Shown one piece after another: positions 45,075 through 54,792 of a stretch of DNA of 64,000 bases (its first letter is position 1; every line of letters starts with the position of its first letter). Origin of the DNA: Psychrobacillus sp042945595. GTDB taxonomy: Bacteria; Bacillota; Bacilli; Bacillales_A; Planococcaceae. Made by a program: the position numbers and the translations under genes. The DNA lies in assembly GCF_042945595.1 (NCBI RefSeq), contig NZ_CP168493.1:2542001-2606000 (forward strand). Direction: 5' to 3'. Under the pieces are notes generated by a model. The model ran no database searches, had not been told where the DNA came from, and was given only the letters and a program-made list of their open reading frames with translations.

Positions 45075-45117
45075 AAAGCCACAGCTTCCTAATTTTTAAG
45101 GTCGCTGTGGCTTTTTA
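45075..45117. terminator. Bidirectional terminator between the PBP gene and acsA
   Basis: The stem aaagccacagc / gctgtggcttt with an 18-nt loop is followed by TTTTTATT on the plus strand. It separates the convergent genes. Confidence 0.8.
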
Positions 45118-46836
45118 TTAGTCTTCCATCGTTGACAAGTCCCCTGTCGGTAATTTTAATTCCCAAGCTTTTAATACTCGTCTCATAATTTTTCCGCTTC
45201 GGGTTTTTGGTAACTTCTCTTTAAATTCAATTTCCCTAGGTGCTGCATGTGCAGCAAGTCCTTTTTTAACAAATTGCTGAATGTCGGCAATTAATTCGTC
45301 TGAAGGTTTATATCCTGCATTCAAAGAGACAAATGCTTTGATAATTTCTCCACGTACAGGATCTGGTTTACCAATTACTCCAGCTTCTAATATAGCAGGA
45401 TGCTCTAGTAACTTGCTTTCCACTTCAAATGGTCCTACTCGTTCACCAGAAGTCATGATTACATCATCTACTCGTCCTTGGAACCAATAATATCCTTCTT
45501 CATCCATATAAGCGGAGTCTCCTGAAAAATACCACTCATCATTCATAAAAGTTGACTCGTATTTTTCTTTGTTATTCCAAATTTGACGCATCATAGATGG
45601 CCAACCTTTTTTTATCGCTAGATTCCCCATTGTGAATGGAGGAACAACATTTCCTTGATTGTCTATAATGGCTGCTTCCAATCCTGGTAAAGGTTTACCC
45701 ATTGATCCGGGTTTGATCGGTAAACAACCGTAGTTACAAATCATTTGTGCTCCTGTTTCTGTCATCCACCATGTATCATGAATTCGCTTATTAAATACAT
45801 GCATACCCCACTTAATCACTTCCGGATTTAAAGGCTCCCCGACGGATAGAACATGGCGTAAAGTGGATAAATCATGCGCTTTAACAATCGCGTCCCCTGC
45901 TCCCATCAACATACGAAATGCAGTTGGGGCACTATACCAAACCGTCACACCATACTCATCAATCGCGTTATACCATGCATCTGGCGAAAAACGTCCCCCA
46001 AGCACAAGAGAAGTAGCACCTGCAAGCCATGGGCCAAATACACCATAAGATGTACCTGTAACCCATCCAGGATCTGCTGTGCACCAGTAAATATCTTCAT
46101 CTCTAATATCCATAACCCATTTCATTGACTGGTATTGTTGAACCATTGCATAATGCACATGCAAAATGCCTTTTGGTTTCCCTGTTGAACCGGATGTGTA
46201 ATGTAAGATAAGACCATCCTCTTTATCTACCCATTCTATGTCAAAAGAATCAGACGCCTGCATTAATGACTTATTAAAATCTATAAATTTTTCTGTTTCT
46301 TCTATATTTTCCCCAACTAAAAAAACTGTTTCTAAATGAGGTAATTTATCCAACGGAATTCTATTAAGTAAATCTGGAGTAGTAACAATAGCTTTCGCTT
46401 CACTATCTAGTAAGCGATCATAAACTGCACCTTCCATAAACGCTTCAAATAGCGGACCTACAATGACACCCATTTTAACTGCACCAAGTAGTGCAAAATA
46501 TAATTCTGGTGACCTGGGCATAAAGATAAAAAGACGATCTCCTTTTATAAGACTAGATTTTTGCTTAAAAACATTTGCTGCTTTATTGCTCCTATTTTTC
46601 ATGTCAAGGAATGTATAAAATTCTTTCCTATCAGCATCTTGGTAATACAGTGCAATTTTATCTTTTCTATAAGATTCTGCATGTCTATCAATAGCTTCAT
46701 AAGCCATATTAACTTTTCCAGTCTCGTACCAAGAAAAATTCTTCTCTGCATCTTCCCATTGAAAACTTTTTACAGTTTCATCATAGTCCTTTAATTGATA
46801 GTCACCTTGTACTACTGGTAGTAATTCTATTTTCAT
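45118..46836 (-). CDS. acsA: Acetyl-CoA synthetase AcsA
   Basis: AcsA activates acetate to acetyl-CoA through acetyl-AMP. The ATG at 46836 (MKIELLPVVQGDYQL) is used because it aligns with B. subtilis AcsA and gives 572 residues. The in-frame TTG at 46857 is upstream of the likely AAAGG site. Motifs are LHYTSGSTGKPKGILHVHY near 205, TWWMTETGA near 320, WYFSGDSAYMDEEGYYWFQG near 430 and the catalytic, acetylatable lysine in PKTRSGKIMRR near 549. It is divergent from acuABC, which encodes its acetylation control. Confidence 0.96.
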   Translation of the reverse strand: MKIELLPVVQGDYQLKDYDETVKSFQWEDAEKNFSWYETGKVNMAYEAIDRHAESYRKDKIALYYQDADRKEFYTFLDMKNRSNKAANVFKQKSSLIKGDRLFIFMPRSPELYFALLGAVKMGVIVGPLFEAFMEGAVYDRLLDSEAKAIVTTPDLLNRIPLDKLPHLETVFLVGENIEETEKFIDFNKSLMQASDSFDIEWVDKEDGLILHYTSGSTGKPKGILHVHYAMVQQYQSMKWVMDIRDEDIYWCTADPGWVTGTSYGVFGPWLAGATSLVLGGRFSPDAWYNAIDEYGVTVWYSAPTAFRMLMGAGDAIVKAHDLSTLRHVLSVGEPLNPEVIKWGMHVFNKRIHDTWWMTETGAQMICNYGCLPIKPGSMGKPLPGLEAAIIDNQGNVVPPFTMGNLAIKKGWPSMMRQIWNNKEKYESTFMNDEWYFSGDSAYMDEEGYYWFQGRVDDVIMTSGERVGPFEVESKLLEHPAILEAGVIGKPDPVRGEIIKAFVSLNAGYKPSDELIADIQQFVKKGLAAHAAPREIEFKEKLPKTRSGKIMRRVLKAWELKLPTGDLSTMED

Positions 46837-47009
46837 CCTCTTCATCCTTTCGTTCAATATACTCTTTTATTCTACAATACTTTTTTGTACTTTTGCTAAT
46901 GTTTTTACTTTTTCGAATGTTTTACGATCTTTAGATAATGAATCGCTTTCTTTCAGAAATATCATGTATAATAATTTCAATTGACATTATTTTTATAGGT
47001 GGTGAATTT
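46837..47009. promoter_or_regulatory. Divergent acsA/acuA intergenic region
   Basis: This 173-bp region must hold promoters for both operons. A plus-strand TATAAT at 46967-46972 is the best candidate -10 for acuABC, with a weak -35. I found no convincing cre site here, although acsA and acuABC are CcpA-regulated in B. subtilis. Confidence 0.45.
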
Positions 47010-47642
47010 GTGATACATAACAAAACGTATAATTCGGTGGTACTAGAAACAAAGCATGGTACCCTTATCGTAGAAGGACCGATGCAATCGGATGTAATAG
47101 CTAATTTGGAATTCCATGAAGATTTAGTTGCTTTCCGAGCACCTGCTCAACAACATAAAGCCATCGTTGACATCGCCAATCTACCTGAAGGAAGAATAAT
47201 AATTGTACGAAATGAACGGACAATTGTAGGATATAGTACATTTCTTCACCCCGATCCACTCGAACGATGGTCTCAAGGGAAGATGGAAAATTTAATCGAA
47301 CTTGGTGCCATTGAAGTAATTCCAAAGTATCGTGGAACAGGAGTAGGGAAAACTCTTCTTCGTGTATCTATGATGGATGAAATGATGGAAGATTATATTA
47401 CAATCACTACTGAATATTATTGGCATTGGGATTTAAAAGGAACGGGGTTAAATGTCTGGGAATATCGAAAAGTAATGGAGAAAATGATGCAGGCTGGGGG
47501 ATTAGAATACTTTGCAACAGATGATCCAGAGATTAGTTCCCATCCTGCTAACTGTCTCATGGCTAAAATAGGTAGCAGAGTGGATAGCAAGTCTATTCAA
47601 CAGTTTGATCAGCTGCGCTTTATGAATCGATTTATGTATTAA
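47010..47642 (+). CDS. acuA: Acetoin utilization protein AcuA (protein acetyltransferase)
   Basis: AcuA is a GNAT enzyme that acetylates the catalytic lysine of AcsA and switches it off. The GTG at 47010 follows AGGTGGTG and gives MIHNKTYNSVVL and 210 residues, the B. subtilis length. The upstream in-frame ATG at 46938 has no ribosome binding site. The acetyl-CoA-binding motif GAIEVIPKYRGTGVGKTLL is near 108. acuB and acuC follow, the conserved acuABC operon divergent from acsA. Confidence 0.95.
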   Translation: MIHNKTYNSVVLETKHGTLIVEGPMQSDVIANLEFHEDLVAFRAPAQQHKAIVDIANLPEGRIIIVRNERTIVGYSTFLHPDPLERWSQGKMENLIELGAIEVIPKYRGTGVGKTLLRVSMMDEMMEDYITITTEYYWHWDLKGTGLNVWEYRKVMEKMMQAGGLEYFATDDPEISSHPANCLMAKIGSRVDSKSIQQFDQLRFMNRFMY

Positions 47643-47682
47643 AAAGATAAGCGCTAGTCAAATCGAAAAGGAGTTTATCACA

Positions 47683-48330
47683 ATGATTGTAGAAGAAATA
47701 ATGAATACTTCTGTACCAACATTAACCCCTTCCCATACGATTAATGATGCTTTACTACTCTTAAAAGAGAAAAGAATACGCCATTTACCAATCATAAATG
47801 GTCAGCGAGAGGTCGTTGGTGTTGTGACCGATAGTGACTTAAAAGAAGCTACTCCATCGTCACTTCTGAGCATCCAAAATCCTGAAATTTATGAGCGTCC
47901 ATTAAAAGAAATCATGACAATAAATCCAATTACTGGCCATCCACTAGACTTTGTAGAAGAAACAGCAAATATATTTTACGAAAATCGTATTGGATGCTTG
48001 CCGATTGTTAGTCAAGGTAAACTAGTCGGTATGATTACGGAATCTGACCTACTATACAAATTTATTGAATTAACAGGTGCCCATCAGCCTGGATCTCAAA
48101 TCGAAGTTCGTGTACCCAATCAACCAGGAGTTCTGTTTGAAGTATCTAAAGTTTTTTATGAACAGAAAATAAATGTATTAAGTGTTTTGGTGTATCCCGA
48201 TAAAGTGAAAAGCGATTACAAAATATTAGTATTACGTGTCAAAACGATGAATCCTCTCAAACTCATCGAAGCAATAAGAGCAGAGGGCTTCGAAGTATTA
48301 TGGCCAAATCATCCAGGAATGAATCTATGA
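47683..48330 (+). CDS. acuB: Acetoin utilization protein AcuB (CBS-CBS-ACT)
   Basis: The 215-residue protein has two CBS domains (about 1-60 and 75-135, with RHLPIINGQREVVGVVTDSD and GCLPIVSQGKLVGMITESDL) and a C-terminal ACT domain starting EVRVPNQPGVLFEVSKVF near 145. Such a layout suggests ligand sensing, but the ligand is unknown. It lies in the acuABC operon behind AAAAGGAG. Its last codons overlap the acuC start by 4 bp (ATGA), so the two are coupled. Confidence 0.94.
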   Translation: MIVEEIMNTSVPTLTPSHTINDALLLLKEKRIRHLPIINGQREVVGVVTDSDLKEATPSSLLSIQNPEIYERPLKEIMTINPITGHPLDFVEETANIFYENRIGCLPIVSQGKLVGMITESDLLYKFIELTGAHQPGSQIEVRVPNQPGVLFEVSKVFYEQKINVLSVLVYPDKVKSDYKILVLRVKTMNPLKLIEAIRAEGFEVLWPNHPGMNL

Positions 48331-49502
48331 AAAAGGACGCAGTGTTTATCTTTTCAGAAGATCAATTAGGCTATAAGTTTTCAGACACACATCCGTTTAA
48401 TCAAAAACGATTAACTTTAACGGTCGACTTATTAAGAGAATTGAACGTTTTATCATCTATGGATATAGTAGCACCTAGAACTGCATCAGACGAAGAATTA
48501 AGCTTAGCCCATGATCCTCACTATATTGAAATGGTAAAAAAAGCTAGTTTTGAAACAACCGAAACAAGCATATATGAAAGCTATGGTATTGGTACAGAAG
48601 ATACACCAATTTTCCCACATATGCATGAAGCGAGTGCTAGTCTTGTCGGAGGAACCCTAACTGCGGTGGATTATGTGATGGAAGGAAAGTCATTCCATGC
48701 ACTTAATCTAGGTGGTGGTCTTCATCATGGTTTTAAAGGACGCGCCTCAGGTTTCTGTGTTTACAACGATAGTTCAGTAGCGATTAAATATATGCAGCAA
48801 AAATACAATGCACGCGTTCTATACATAGATACAGATGCTCATCACGGAGATGGTGTGCAATGGAGCTTTTACGATGATCCGAATGTATGTACAATTTCAA
48901 TTCATGAAACTGGAAGATATCTTTTTCCAGGGACAGGTAATATAACAGAAAGAGGATCTGGAGAAGGTTTTGGCTATTCCTTTAACTTTCCAATTGATGC
49001 ATTTACGGAAGATGATTCATTTCTAGAAGTTTATCGCACAGCATTTAGAGAGATCATTGATTCTTTTAAACCGGATGTAATTTTAACTCAGAATGGTGCA
49101 GATGCCCACTACTTCGATCCATTAACGCATTTGTATGGCACGATGAAAATTTATCAAGAAATCCCGAAATTGGCCCATGAACTTGCACATGAATATTGTG
49201 ATGGGAAGTGGATTGCTGTCGGAGGTGGTGGATATGATATATGGAGAGTAGTCCCTCGTGCCTGGTCCTTACTTTGGATGGAAATGAATGGCCTAAAGGC
49301 TCCCGAAGGTGAATTACCGAAAAACTGGCTAAATCGTTGGTCCAAAAAGGCTCCTATCCCCTTCATTCCAACTTGGAAGGATCCAAATCCACTATATGAA
49401 CCAATTCCCAGAAAAGCAGAAATTACGGAGAAAAATAAACAAATGCTTGATAAAGCTTTACACTTACTTCGTCAGCAACAATCTTACAAAAACCACCAGT
49501 AA
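48327..49502 (+). CDS. acuC: AcuC, class I histone-deacetylase-type protein deacetylase
   Basis: AcuC removes the acetyl group that AcuA places on AcsA. The ATG at 48327 overlaps the acuB stop and gives 391 residues. The open frame extends to 48300 only inside acuB. The zinc site is DTDAHHGDGVQWSFYDD near 169. GGGLHHGFKGRASGFCVYND near 130 supplies the tandem histidines, and the C-terminal GGGGYDIWR near 295 carries the catalytic tyrosine. Domain and length fit class I deacetylases. Confidence 0.96.
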   Translation: MKKDAVFIFSEDQLGYKFSDTHPFNQKRLTLTVDLLRELNVLSSMDIVAPRTASDEELSLAHDPHYIEMVKKASFETTETSIYESYGIGTEDTPIFPHMHEASASLVGGTLTAVDYVMEGKSFHALNLGGGLHHGFKGRASGFCVYNDSSVAIKYMQQKYNARVLYIDTDAHHGDGVQWSFYDDPNVCTISIHETGRYLFPGTGNITERGSGEGFGYSFNFPIDAFTEDDSFLEVYRTAFREIIDSFKPDVILTQNGADAHYFDPLTHLYGTMKIYQEIPKLAHELAHEYCDGKWIAVGGGGYDIWRVVPRAWSLLWMEMNGLKAPEGELPKNWLNRWSKKAPIPFIPTWKDPNPLYEPIPRKAEITEKNKQMLDKALHLLRQQQSYKNHQ

Positions 49503-49522
49503 CATAAGCTACTGGTGGTTTT
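49489..49522. terminator. Bidirectional terminator between acuC and ccpA
   Basis: A 13-bp stem (aaaaccaccagta / tactggtggtttt) with an 8-nt loop overlaps the acuC stop codon. ccpA converges from the other side. Confidence 0.85.
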
Positions 49523-49527
49523 CCTTA

Positions 49528-50526
49528 TTATTTTACGGAATCTCTTTCCTCTATTCGATAAGGAAGAATAACAGTTTGTTCGTCAATTTTTTCTTTGTTC
49601 ATAAACTTTGTCAATAATCTCATCGAAACTGCTCCGATATCATACAAAGGCAGTACCACGCTTGTTAATTGAGGTCTAACCATTCGAGCAAGTTTGGAGT
49701 TTTCAAAACTAATAACCTCGATATCCTCAGGAACTCTAAAACCATTATCTTGAGCACCATGTATTAAACCTATGGCAATTTCGTCATTTCCGGCAAAAAA
49801 TGCTGTTGGAGGATTTTTTAGCTCACGAAGCTTTTTCCAAGCTAGAAGTCCATCATCATACGTATTATCAATGCCAACGATTAAATCTGAGTCAATTTCT
49901 ATATTGGCTTTTTCTAGTGCCTCCTTATAACCAGATAACTTGAACAATTGATTAATAGCCGATGATATCGAACTAGAAACAAAAGCAACACGTTTATGTC
50001 CATTTTGAAGTAAACGATTAGCTGCATCAACTGCTGCTTCATGATATTCGATATTAACAGAAGGAAAAGAGTTAGAAGCCTCAATTGTACCTGCTAACAC
50101 GATAGGAACTTGTGACCTTTCCATCTCCCTAAACATATCTTTTGTTACTTGATCACTCATCATGACAACTCCATCTACTTGCTTACTAAATAACGTTGAA
50201 AGTAGTTGAACTTCTTTGTCTTCTTGTTGATCGGAGTTCGTTAAAATAATATTGTATCTATACATCGTCGCAATATCTTCTATTCCTCGTACAAGCTCCG
50301 CATAAAACACATTTGAAATATCTGGTATAATTACTCCAACTGTTTTTGTCTTTTTACTTGCTAATCCTCTTGCAACTGCATTCGGTCTATAATCTAGTCG
50401 CTCGATTACTGCTAACACTTTTTGACGAGTGGCAGGTTTTACATTTTGGTTTCCATTTACTACACGTGAAACGGTTGCCATCGATACATTTGCTTCCCTT
50501 GCTACATCATATATTGTAATAGTCAA
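49528..50526 (-). CDS. ccpA: Catabolite control protein A
   Basis: CcpA is the LacI-family master regulator of carbon catabolite control and binds cre sites with HPr-Ser-P. The TTG at 50526 follows AAGGAGGG at the right distance and gives MTITIYDVAREANVSMATVS, matching known CcpA N-termini, and 332 residues. The frame to 50550 begins before the ribosome binding site. The HTH is at about 5-25 with hinge helix near 50 (YRPNAVARGLASKKT), then the periplasmic-binding-like effector domain. It lies next to acuC and aroA as in B. subtilis. Confidence 0.97.
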   Translation of the reverse strand: MTITIYDVAREANVSMATVSRVVNGNQNVKPATRQKVLAVIERLDYRPNAVARGLASKKTKTVGVIIPDISNVFYAELVRGIEDIATMYRYNIILTNSDQQEDKEVQLLSTLFSKQVDGVVMMSDQVTKDMFREMERSQVPIVLAGTIEASNSFPSVNIEYHEAAVDAANRLLQNGHKRVAFVSSSISSAINQLFKLSGYKEALEKANIEIDSDLIVGIDNTYDDGLLAWKKLRELKNPPTAFFAGNDEIAIGLIHGAQDNGFRVPEDIEVISFENSKLARMVRPQLTSVVLPLYDIGAVSMRLLTKFMNKEKIDEQTVILPYRIEERDSVK

Positions 50527-50612
50527 CGCATAACCCTCCTTCACTACCATGAATATTTATACTATATATAAATAATACTGTATGTTCACTATGATTTTCA
50601 ATCATATAGTAA

Positions 50613-50642
50613 AACCGACTCTATAAGAAGAGTCGGTTTTGT
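50613..50642 (-). terminator. Terminator of aroA
   Basis: A perfect 12-bp stem (aaaaccgactct / agagtcggtttt) with a 6-nt loop lies 18-47 bp after the aroA stop codon, upstream of ccpA. Confidence 0.8.
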
Positions 50643-50659
50643 GAATAATTATAATCTCA

Positions 50660-51745
50660 TTATGCATGTACTTCATGAGTTTTCATAAATCTTTGTAATG
50701 AATCGTAAAATTCATCGAATTGCTTTAAGTTCATTTGTTGAGCTGCATCGGATAATGCAACTGCAGGGTCAGGATGAACTTCTGCCATTACCCCGTCTGC
50801 TCCGATAGCAATTGCAGCTTTCGCGGCAGGCAATAAAATATCTCTGCGTCCAGTGGAATGTGTTACGTCAACAAATACAGGTAAATGAGTCTCTTGTTTC
50901 AATATTGGTACTGCAGAAATATCCAATGTATTTCTCGTAGCTCTTTCATACGTACGAATACCTCTTTCACATAAAATAATTTGATCATTACCTTGTGACA
51001 TAATGTATTCCGCAGCATGAATAAATTCATCTAACGTAGCAGCAATCCCACGTTTAAGAAGTACTGGTTTATTAATGGAACCTACTGCTTTTAATAACTC
51101 AAAGTTTTGCATATTACGAGCACCAACTTGCACAACATCTACATAATCAAGTGCTTCTTCTAAATGGCTAGGTGTAACGATTTCAGACACTACCGCTAAT
51201 CCATACTCTTGTGAGATTTGTTTTAATATTTTTAAGCCTTCTAATCCAAGTCCTTGGAAATCATATGGAGAAGTACGTGGCTTGTATGCCCCACCTCTAA
51301 TAAGTTTTAATCCTTTTGCTTGAATTGCTGCGGCAACCTCTGCAACTTGTGTATAAGATTCAACAGCACATGGACCAAATACGAAGGAAGGTATACCTGT
51401 TCCAATTTTTTCACCATTAATTTCTACAATAGTATCTGTTGACTTCTTTTTACGTGAAACAAGAAGTGCTTTTTTCTGATCGTCCACTTGCAGTTCTAAA
51501 GCAGTTTTGAAAATTTCTTTAAAAATGTGCTCCACTGTGGACTGTGGAAGCGGGCCATTATTGTTTTCTTTTAAATGATCTAGCATATTTCTTTCGCGAA
51601 GAGGGTCATATCTATTTACACCTTGTTTTTCTTTTACTCTTCCAATTTCTTGAACGACTCCAGCTCTTTCATTAATCAACTGTAAAATTTCAACGTTGAT
51701 TTCATCTACACGTGTGCGTAATCCTTCTAAATCTACATGACTCAT
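50660..51745 (-). CDS. aroA: Bifunctional chorismate mutase / DAHP synthase
   Basis: It makes DAHP from PEP and erythrose 4-phosphate, the entry to the shikimate pathway. The fused chorismate mutase domain gives feedback control by chorismate or prephenate. In the 361-residue protein, residues 1-85 are the AroQ helix domain (LEGLRTRVDEINVEILQLIN). From about 100 the DAHP synthase barrel carries FGPCAVES near 125, GGAYKPRTSPYDFQGLG near 156 and FVDVTHSTGRRD near 290. This fusion is the standard Bacillus form. Confidence 0.96.
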   Translation of the reverse strand: MSHVDLEGLRTRVDEINVEILQLINERAGVVQEIGRVKEKQGVNRYDPLRERNMLDHLKENNNGPLPQSTVEHIFKEIFKTALELQVDDQKKALLVSRKKKSTDTIVEINGEKIGTGIPSFVFGPCAVESYTQVAEVAAAIQAKGLKLIRGGAYKPRTSPYDFQGLGLEGLKILKQISQEYGLAVVSEIVTPSHLEEALDYVDVVQVGARNMQNFELLKAVGSINKPVLLKRGIAATLDEFIHAAEYIMSQGNDQIILCERGIRTYERATRNTLDISAVPILKQETHLPVFVDVTHSTGRRDILLPAAKAAIAIGADGVMAEVHPDPAVALSDAAQQMNLKQFDEFYDSLQRFMKTHEVHA

Positions 51746-51914
51746 AGATATTTCTCCTCTCTTCTCTCCATCAATACTTTATATCGACTGAAGATTATGA
51801 TACATTTTTAGGTATAAGACATATTATAATCAATGCATACATGAATGTCACGCATTTTATTTTAACGCTTCAACTCGCTAAAGTATTCGAATTTAAGAAA
51901 AGGGACGTGAGAAT

Positions 51915-54050
51915 TTGTCATCCAAGTTATTTGCGCTGGATATTGGTACAAGATCTGTAGTTGGAATCATCTTAGAAGAAAGAGATCAATCGTTTCACGT
52001 TGTCGACATATTAGTAGAGGAACATAAAGAACGAGCTATGGTTGATGGGCAAATACATAATGTTCTAAAAGTAGCGGAAGCAATTATTTCGATTAAAACT
52101 CAATTAGAAGTAAAACACGGACCACTTGAAAAAGTAAGCGTTGCTGCTGCTGGACGGGCGTTAAAAACAGAACAAGCCATGGTAGAAATGGATATTAAAA
52201 ACAGACCTATATTTTCAGAGGAAGACGTCAGTCGCTTAGAGCTATCGGCGGTTCAAAAAGCTCAAACTAATTTAGTACAAAAAGATATTGAAAAACACTC
52301 TAGTCATTATTATTGTGTTGGATACAGTGTATTATACTATCGACTAGATGGTGAAGAAATCGGAAGCTTAGTTGACCAACAGGGGACAGTAGCTTCTATC
52401 GAGGTAATCGCTACTTTCTTGCCTAGAGTTGTCGTAGAATCATTATTATCTGCTTTAAAGAGAGCCGGTTTAGAGATGGAAGCCTTAACTTTAGAACCAA
52501 TTGCTGCTATTAATGTATTAATACCGACATCTATGAGGCGACTAAATGTTGCCCTTGTCGATATCGGTGCAGGAACGTCTGATATCGCTATCACAGATCA
52601 CGGTACTGTTGTTGCATATGGGATGGTTCCAAATGCCGGTGATGAAATAACAGAAGCCTTAAGCGACCATTATTTATTAGACTTCCCGCTCGCAGAAGAA
52701 GCGAAGCGAGCTATTAATCAAAATGATTTTATTCGTATTCAAGATATTTTAGGCTTTGATCAAGATATTCCGAAAGAAGAAGTCATAGAGGTTATTCGAC
52801 CAGCTACTCTTGAATTAGCTACCTCTATTTCAAATGAGATCCTTCGATTGAATAATAACAAACCAACAAAAGCAGTGATGCTTGTTGGAGGAGGTAGTTT
52901 AACTCCATCACTTACTACTATTCTTGCAGAAAAATTAGAGCTTCCTTCTAACCGTGTAGCTGTTCGTGGAATTGATGCCATTCAAAATTTAACGAAAGAA
53001 GATCATATTCCAGTTACACCTGAATTAGTTACACCTATTGGTATTGCAATCGCAGCAAAAAGAGCACCAATTCAATATATGTCAGTAGAAGTAAACAATC
53101 AAATCGTTCGACTATTTGAATTAAAAGAAATGACTGTCGGAGATGCACTTCTTGCAGCGAATATATCGGCACGAAAACTATATGGAAAACCAGGTGCGGC
53201 ACTTGCTGTTCAAGTCAATGGAAGAGACATTTATATCCCTGGCGAACATGGGAAACCAGCTCTTATTCATTTGAATGGACATGAAGCTAATACTAAAACA
53301 ACGATTAAAAGTAACGACAAGATTGAACTTTTTGAAGGTCAAGACGGAAAAGATGGGGAGGCAACAGTTCGAGATTTACTTGATGATGCTTCTGTTAAAA
53401 CTGTTACATGTCAAGGAGTTGTACATATAGTAGAACCAATTGTTTCTATTAACAACCAAAAAACTCCTCTTTATACCGCGCTAAAAGAGAGAGACAAAAT
53501 AACAGTAGAAACCCCACAAACAGTGGAGCAAGTATTAGTAGCGATCCAGAAAGAAAGTTATCTTTCTCTATTAAAACCATATACGATTACTATCAATGAT
53601 AAGAACCACTTTATACCAGAGTTTACTTCATCCTTATGGTTGAATGAAAATCCAGTGAAACTACAATATCCTGTTCAAGATAATGATATTCTAAACTTAA
53701 AAATAGAAAGTGCTCCATCCCTTCAACAAATTGCCGATCAATTAGATAGAAAACTAGTAGATCGAATTAAAGTTATCTTTCAGAATAAAGAAGTTGAATT
53801 ATATAAAGCATGTGCAATTGTATCCAATAGAGCAACCCCTATTACTTCTGAAGATATAGTCCCAATTGGTTCGATTCTGCAATGGCAAGATGTCAATACC
53901 TCTTCTTGGATCTTTCAAGATGTCTTCCGCTTTTCCAATTGGACTTTACCCGAAGCTAAGGGTCCGTTTCAAATTTTAAAGAATGGACAGACATCTGGTT
54001 TTGATGAAGAAATCTTCGGCGGAGATCAATTAGAGATAGTTTTTAGTTAA
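51915..54050 (+). CDS. FtsA/PilM-like actin-fold ATPase with long C-terminal extension
   Basis: The 711-residue protein starts at TTG (SSKLFALDIGTRSVVGIILE) behind a GGGACGTGA site. Residues 1-370 carry the actin/Hsp70 nucleotide site: phosphate-1 LDIGTRSVVG near 9, phosphate-2 VALVDIGAGTSDIAIT near 216 and adenosine motif VMLVGGGSLTPSL near 322, in FtsA/PilM order with an SHS2-like insertion. Residues about 385-711 are an unusual extension of four similar beta-rich units, each ending in a D-x-I/L-x-L motif. Canonical FtsA is about 420 residues. A role in division or envelope organisation is inferred, not shown. Confidence 0.8.
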   Translation: MSSKLFALDIGTRSVVGIILEERDQSFHVVDILVEEHKERAMVDGQIHNVLKVAEAIISIKTQLEVKHGPLEKVSVAAAGRALKTEQAMVEMDIKNRPIFSEEDVSRLELSAVQKAQTNLVQKDIEKHSSHYYCVGYSVLYYRLDGEEIGSLVDQQGTVASIEVIATFLPRVVVESLLSALKRAGLEMEALTLEPIAAINVLIPTSMRRLNVALVDIGAGTSDIAITDHGTVVAYGMVPNAGDEITEALSDHYLLDFPLAEEAKRAINQNDFIRIQDILGFDQDIPKEEVIEVIRPATLELATSISNEILRLNNNKPTKAVMLVGGGSLTPSLTTILAEKLELPSNRVAVRGIDAIQNLTKEDHIPVTPELVTPIGIAIAAKRAPIQYMSVEVNNQIVRLFELKEMTVGDALLAANISARKLYGKPGAALAVQVNGRDIYIPGEHGKPALIHLNGHEANTKTTIKSNDKIELFEGQDGKDGEATVRDLLDDASVKTVTCQGVVHIVEPIVSINNQKTPLYTALKERDKITVETPQTVEQVLVAIQKESYLSLLKPYTITINDKNHFIPEFTSSLWLNENPVKLQYPVQDNDILNLKIESAPSLQQIADQLDRKLVDRIKVIFQNKEVELYKACAIVSNRATPITSEDIVPIGSILQWQDVNTSSWIFQDVFRFSNWTLPEAKGPFQILKNGQTSGFDEEIFGGDQLEIVFS

Positions 54051-54343
54051 AAAATTCGCAAGCGTCCTTTAAGTGCATCTTATCTTCTCTATTTCTAGAG
54101 TGCTTTGCACGAAACATTTGCTACACTATTACAGCGGGAATTTTTGTGGATTGAGAAGTGACTGCGTCGCTTCTCCATCCACTTTTTTTCGATAATCTTG
54201 TGGCGGATGTTTGTCCGTCGCCTTCTTGAAATTTGTAGAGACAAGGTGCGTAAGGTTTGGTTAATGAGAGATTAGATGCTTTCCTATTCTTTTAAAAGTG
54301 GACGAAGATGCAATTTCGTCCGCTCAGCGCTTCTTTATTAATG
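54051..54343 (+). repeat. Dispersed element R1, copy E
   Basis: It begins directly at the stop codon of the FtsA-like gene (ttcgcaagcgtcctttaagt). The apical hairpin gtggattgagaagtgac-tgc at 54146-54182 has two imperfect pairs and is followed by ttttttt. The second hairpin is tggacgaa / ttcgtcc. The copy and the sequence after it match D2 closely through R2, to about 54785. Confidence 0.88.
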
Positions 54344-54549
54344 AATACTACCTATTTTTTTTGGCCCCACCAATTCTAATCATCTACCCGCTGATTCATG
54401 TATACTGTGTACGATAAAAGTAAAAACATATAGGAAATCCTGCTTAAGGAAGACACCATTAAAATCACTTCAAGTCTTTGTGAATACTGGATTTCTAGTA
54501 TATCAATTTCATATACTTTCTTATAAGGAACTACTCACTTAATGGATTG

Positions 54550-54713
54550 TAGTGAAAGGTGGCGACTCCAGACGGAGGCCAACAGGATGTTGGTCGCGAA
54601 GGCGTTGCCACACGATGTGGCGCTCTTAGCCTTCGTTCCTCGGAGACAGATGAGACATCGCAAAGACGCGAATGCGGCGCCCCCGCGGAACGCGTCCACC
54701 TGAAACGGAAATC
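54550..54713 (+). repeat. GC-rich repeat R2, copy 2
   Basis: It is nearly identical to the copy at 40278-40440, with the same ends (gaaaggtggcgactcc, gtccacctgaaacgg). A few substitutions and a 1-base difference near the middle shift the reading frame relative to copy 1, which argues against coding. Confidence 0.8.
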
Positions 54714-54792
54714 CGCGGTATTCTTTAATTCTTTAAAGTACTATGAACACTGGTTTCGCAGGTTGATAATCCATATACTTTCTTATCTTTTT

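Noticed and set aside
46940..46958. cre-like sequence atgaatcgctttct before acuA
   Set aside because: The left half is one base short of the required spacing to CG.
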